NCBI GenBank assembly: GCA_003554345.1
Contig: PWGE01000177.1
Location: 1-6,401, forward strand
Reading direction: 5' to 3'
From: T1SED10-198M sp003554345 [NCBI: Candidatus Sumerlaeota bacterium]
Lineage (GTDB): Bacteria; Sumerlaeota; T1SED10-198M
DNA length: 6,401 nt
Positions 5,476 to 6,401 of this stretch are shown piece by piece. The notes under the pieces were generated by a model, which searched no databases, was not told the DNA's origin, and saw only the letters and a list, made by a program, of their open reading frames with translations. The translations under genes were made by a program, and so were the position numbers. Each line of letters opens with the position of its first letter. The stretch's first letter is position 1.

Positions 5476-6401
5476 ATGATGAATAAAATATTGCGATATC
5501 ACCAATGGTTGCTATTCGTTTTAATCAGTGTGGGGATAATTATGGCACATACAATGTTTGCCATGCCTGTAGAACTTCAATTTGATCCGGCTGTAGAAGG
5601 TGGCACCCCCCATCTCACAATAAAACCCATTGAAGAAGAACCTGTCCTTTACCTCGAGTCCTATTATCTTGATAACCAGGATGATACCCAAACTCTTGAA
5701 GAGAGGGTTATGGTGATATCCGACGTCCAGCAATATGCTCTGCCGGTACGAGAAGAAAACGAGATTATTGGCATACGTGTCGAACATATTACTGACTCAG
5801 GGAGGGAATTACTTCGAGAGTGGCGTGCACTCTATCTACAGGGTAAAAAAGTAACTGATTACAAGGGTTCTGCTAAACTGAAAAAACCGTCTGATTTTGA
5901 AGCATACTGGAATAAAACTCTGAGCGAAATATCAGATATTCCCATGGAACCGGAAATAACGCCCGTACCTGAAAAAGACCCGCAGACCGGCAGACTTTAC
6001 CGTGTACGTTTAAAATCATACGGAAATGTACCCATTATAGCCTGGTATTACGTTCCCAAAGAACTGGACATCCTTTCTGAGCAAATGCCGGAAAGAAAGT
6101 TTCCAGCCATCCAGATTATGCCCGGCTGGGGCGCAGAACAGCCCCCTATGGACCGCACAGGAGAAGGATTTATCACCTTTTCACTGAATCCCCGCAGTCA
6201 TGGACCCAGTAAAGAATTTTTCGAAACGCCTGTTCCCCATCACCTCTGGAACATTGAAAACCCGGGGAAATACTACTACCGTAAGGCATATATGGACTGT
6301 ATACGAGGAATAGATTTTCTGGAATCCCGTCCCGAAGTGGACTCCCATAACATAGGAGTAGAAGGAGGTAGCCAGGGAGGAGCATTCGCCCTTGCTACGG
6401 C
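5476..6401 (+). CDS. Exported acetyl xylan esterase / cephalosporin-C deacetylase-family (AXE1) esterase, 3'-truncated by the window edge
   Basis: The frame opens at ATG 5476 and runs past the window end, giving 308 full codons. The family removes acetyl groups from xylan, xylo-oligosaccharides and similar esters; the substrate here is not readable. Residues 1-29 are a signal peptide (RYHQ, then a hydrophobic stretch from about 11, probable cut after TMFA). Residues about 30-135 are an extra domain, apparently rich in beta strands, that I do not recognise. The AXE1 core starts near SDFEAYWNKTL (138-148), continues with GNVPIIAWYYVP and PGWG, then PGKYYYRKAYMDC, FLESRPEVD and the nucleophile elbow GGSQGG with Ser near 299. 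The catalytic Asp and His would lie beyond the window. In known single-domain members this Ser is near residue 180-190, so the N-terminal extension is about 115 residues. ATG at 5476 and 5479 are both possible; the weak AAAGG at 5467-5471 fits 5479 slightly better. An in-frame ATG at 5461 abuts the terminator and lacks a ribosome site. Confidence 0.88.
   Translation, partial: MMNKILRYHQWLLFVLISVGIIMAHTMFAMPVELQFDPAVEGGTPHLTIKPIEEEPVLYLESYYLDNQDDTQTLEERVMVISDVQQYALPVREENEIIGIRVEHITDSGRELLREWRALYLQGKKVTDYKGSAKLKKPSDFEAYWNKTLSEISDIPMEPEITPVPEKDPQTGRLYRVRLKSYGNVPIIAWYYVPKELDILSEQMPERKFPAIQIMPGWGAEQPPMDRTGEGFITFSLNPRSHGPSKEFFETPVPHHLWNIENPGKYYYRKAYMDCIRGIDFLESRPEVDSHNIGVEGGSQGGAFALAT

Noticed and set aside
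5521-5787. Minus-strand open frame opposite the esterase
   Set aside because: It is antisense to a frame with clear signal peptide and AXE1 features and has no recognisable product.

Overview
The window looks like part of a Bacillota-type bacterial chromosome. It has strong Shine-Dalgarno sites (GGGAGG and GGAGG), compact U-tailed intrinsic terminators, AT-rich spacers, sigma-A-like promoters, a bacterial type I GAPDH, and exported proteins with short Sec signal peptides. Two of the exported proteins are very acidic and nearly free of lysine, while the cytosolic GAPDH has a balanced charge. This fits a moderately halophilic or haloalkaliphilic anaerobe such as a Halanaerobiales member, but the taxonomy is inference only.

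Layout. (1) 2-1684 (+): the 3' part of a large acidic beta-propeller-like protein of unknown function, followed by a strong terminator at 1723-1758. (2) 1759-2085: a gene-free convergent spacer that may hold a small transcript. (3) 2142-3887 (-): a secreted phosphodiester glycosidase (NAGPA-type domain) with two C-terminal Golvesin/Xly CBD-like domains, its terminator at 2086-2133 and a candidate promoter at 3929-3956. (4) 3888-4385: a 498-bp divergent AT-rich spacer with promoters at both ends. (5) 4386-5387 (+): gap, glyceraldehyde-3-phosphate dehydrogenase, a single-gene unit with its own promoter (4317-4344) and terminator (5422-5460). (6) 5476-6401 (+): the 5' part of an exported acetyl xylan esterase/cephalosporin-C deacetylase-family (AXE1) esterase with an N-terminal extension. 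It starts about 15 bases after the gap terminator and continues past the window edge.

Three of the four genes encode exported proteins. Two of these are linked to glycan processing: a glycosidase for sugar-phosphodiester bonds and a carbohydrate deacetylase. That suggests a surface or environmental polysaccharide locus next to a housekeeping glycolytic gene. I see no CRISPR array, tRNA, rRNA, insertion sequence or obvious undescribed defence system. The least explained items are the propeller protein, the convergent spacer, and the promoter arrangement of the esterase.
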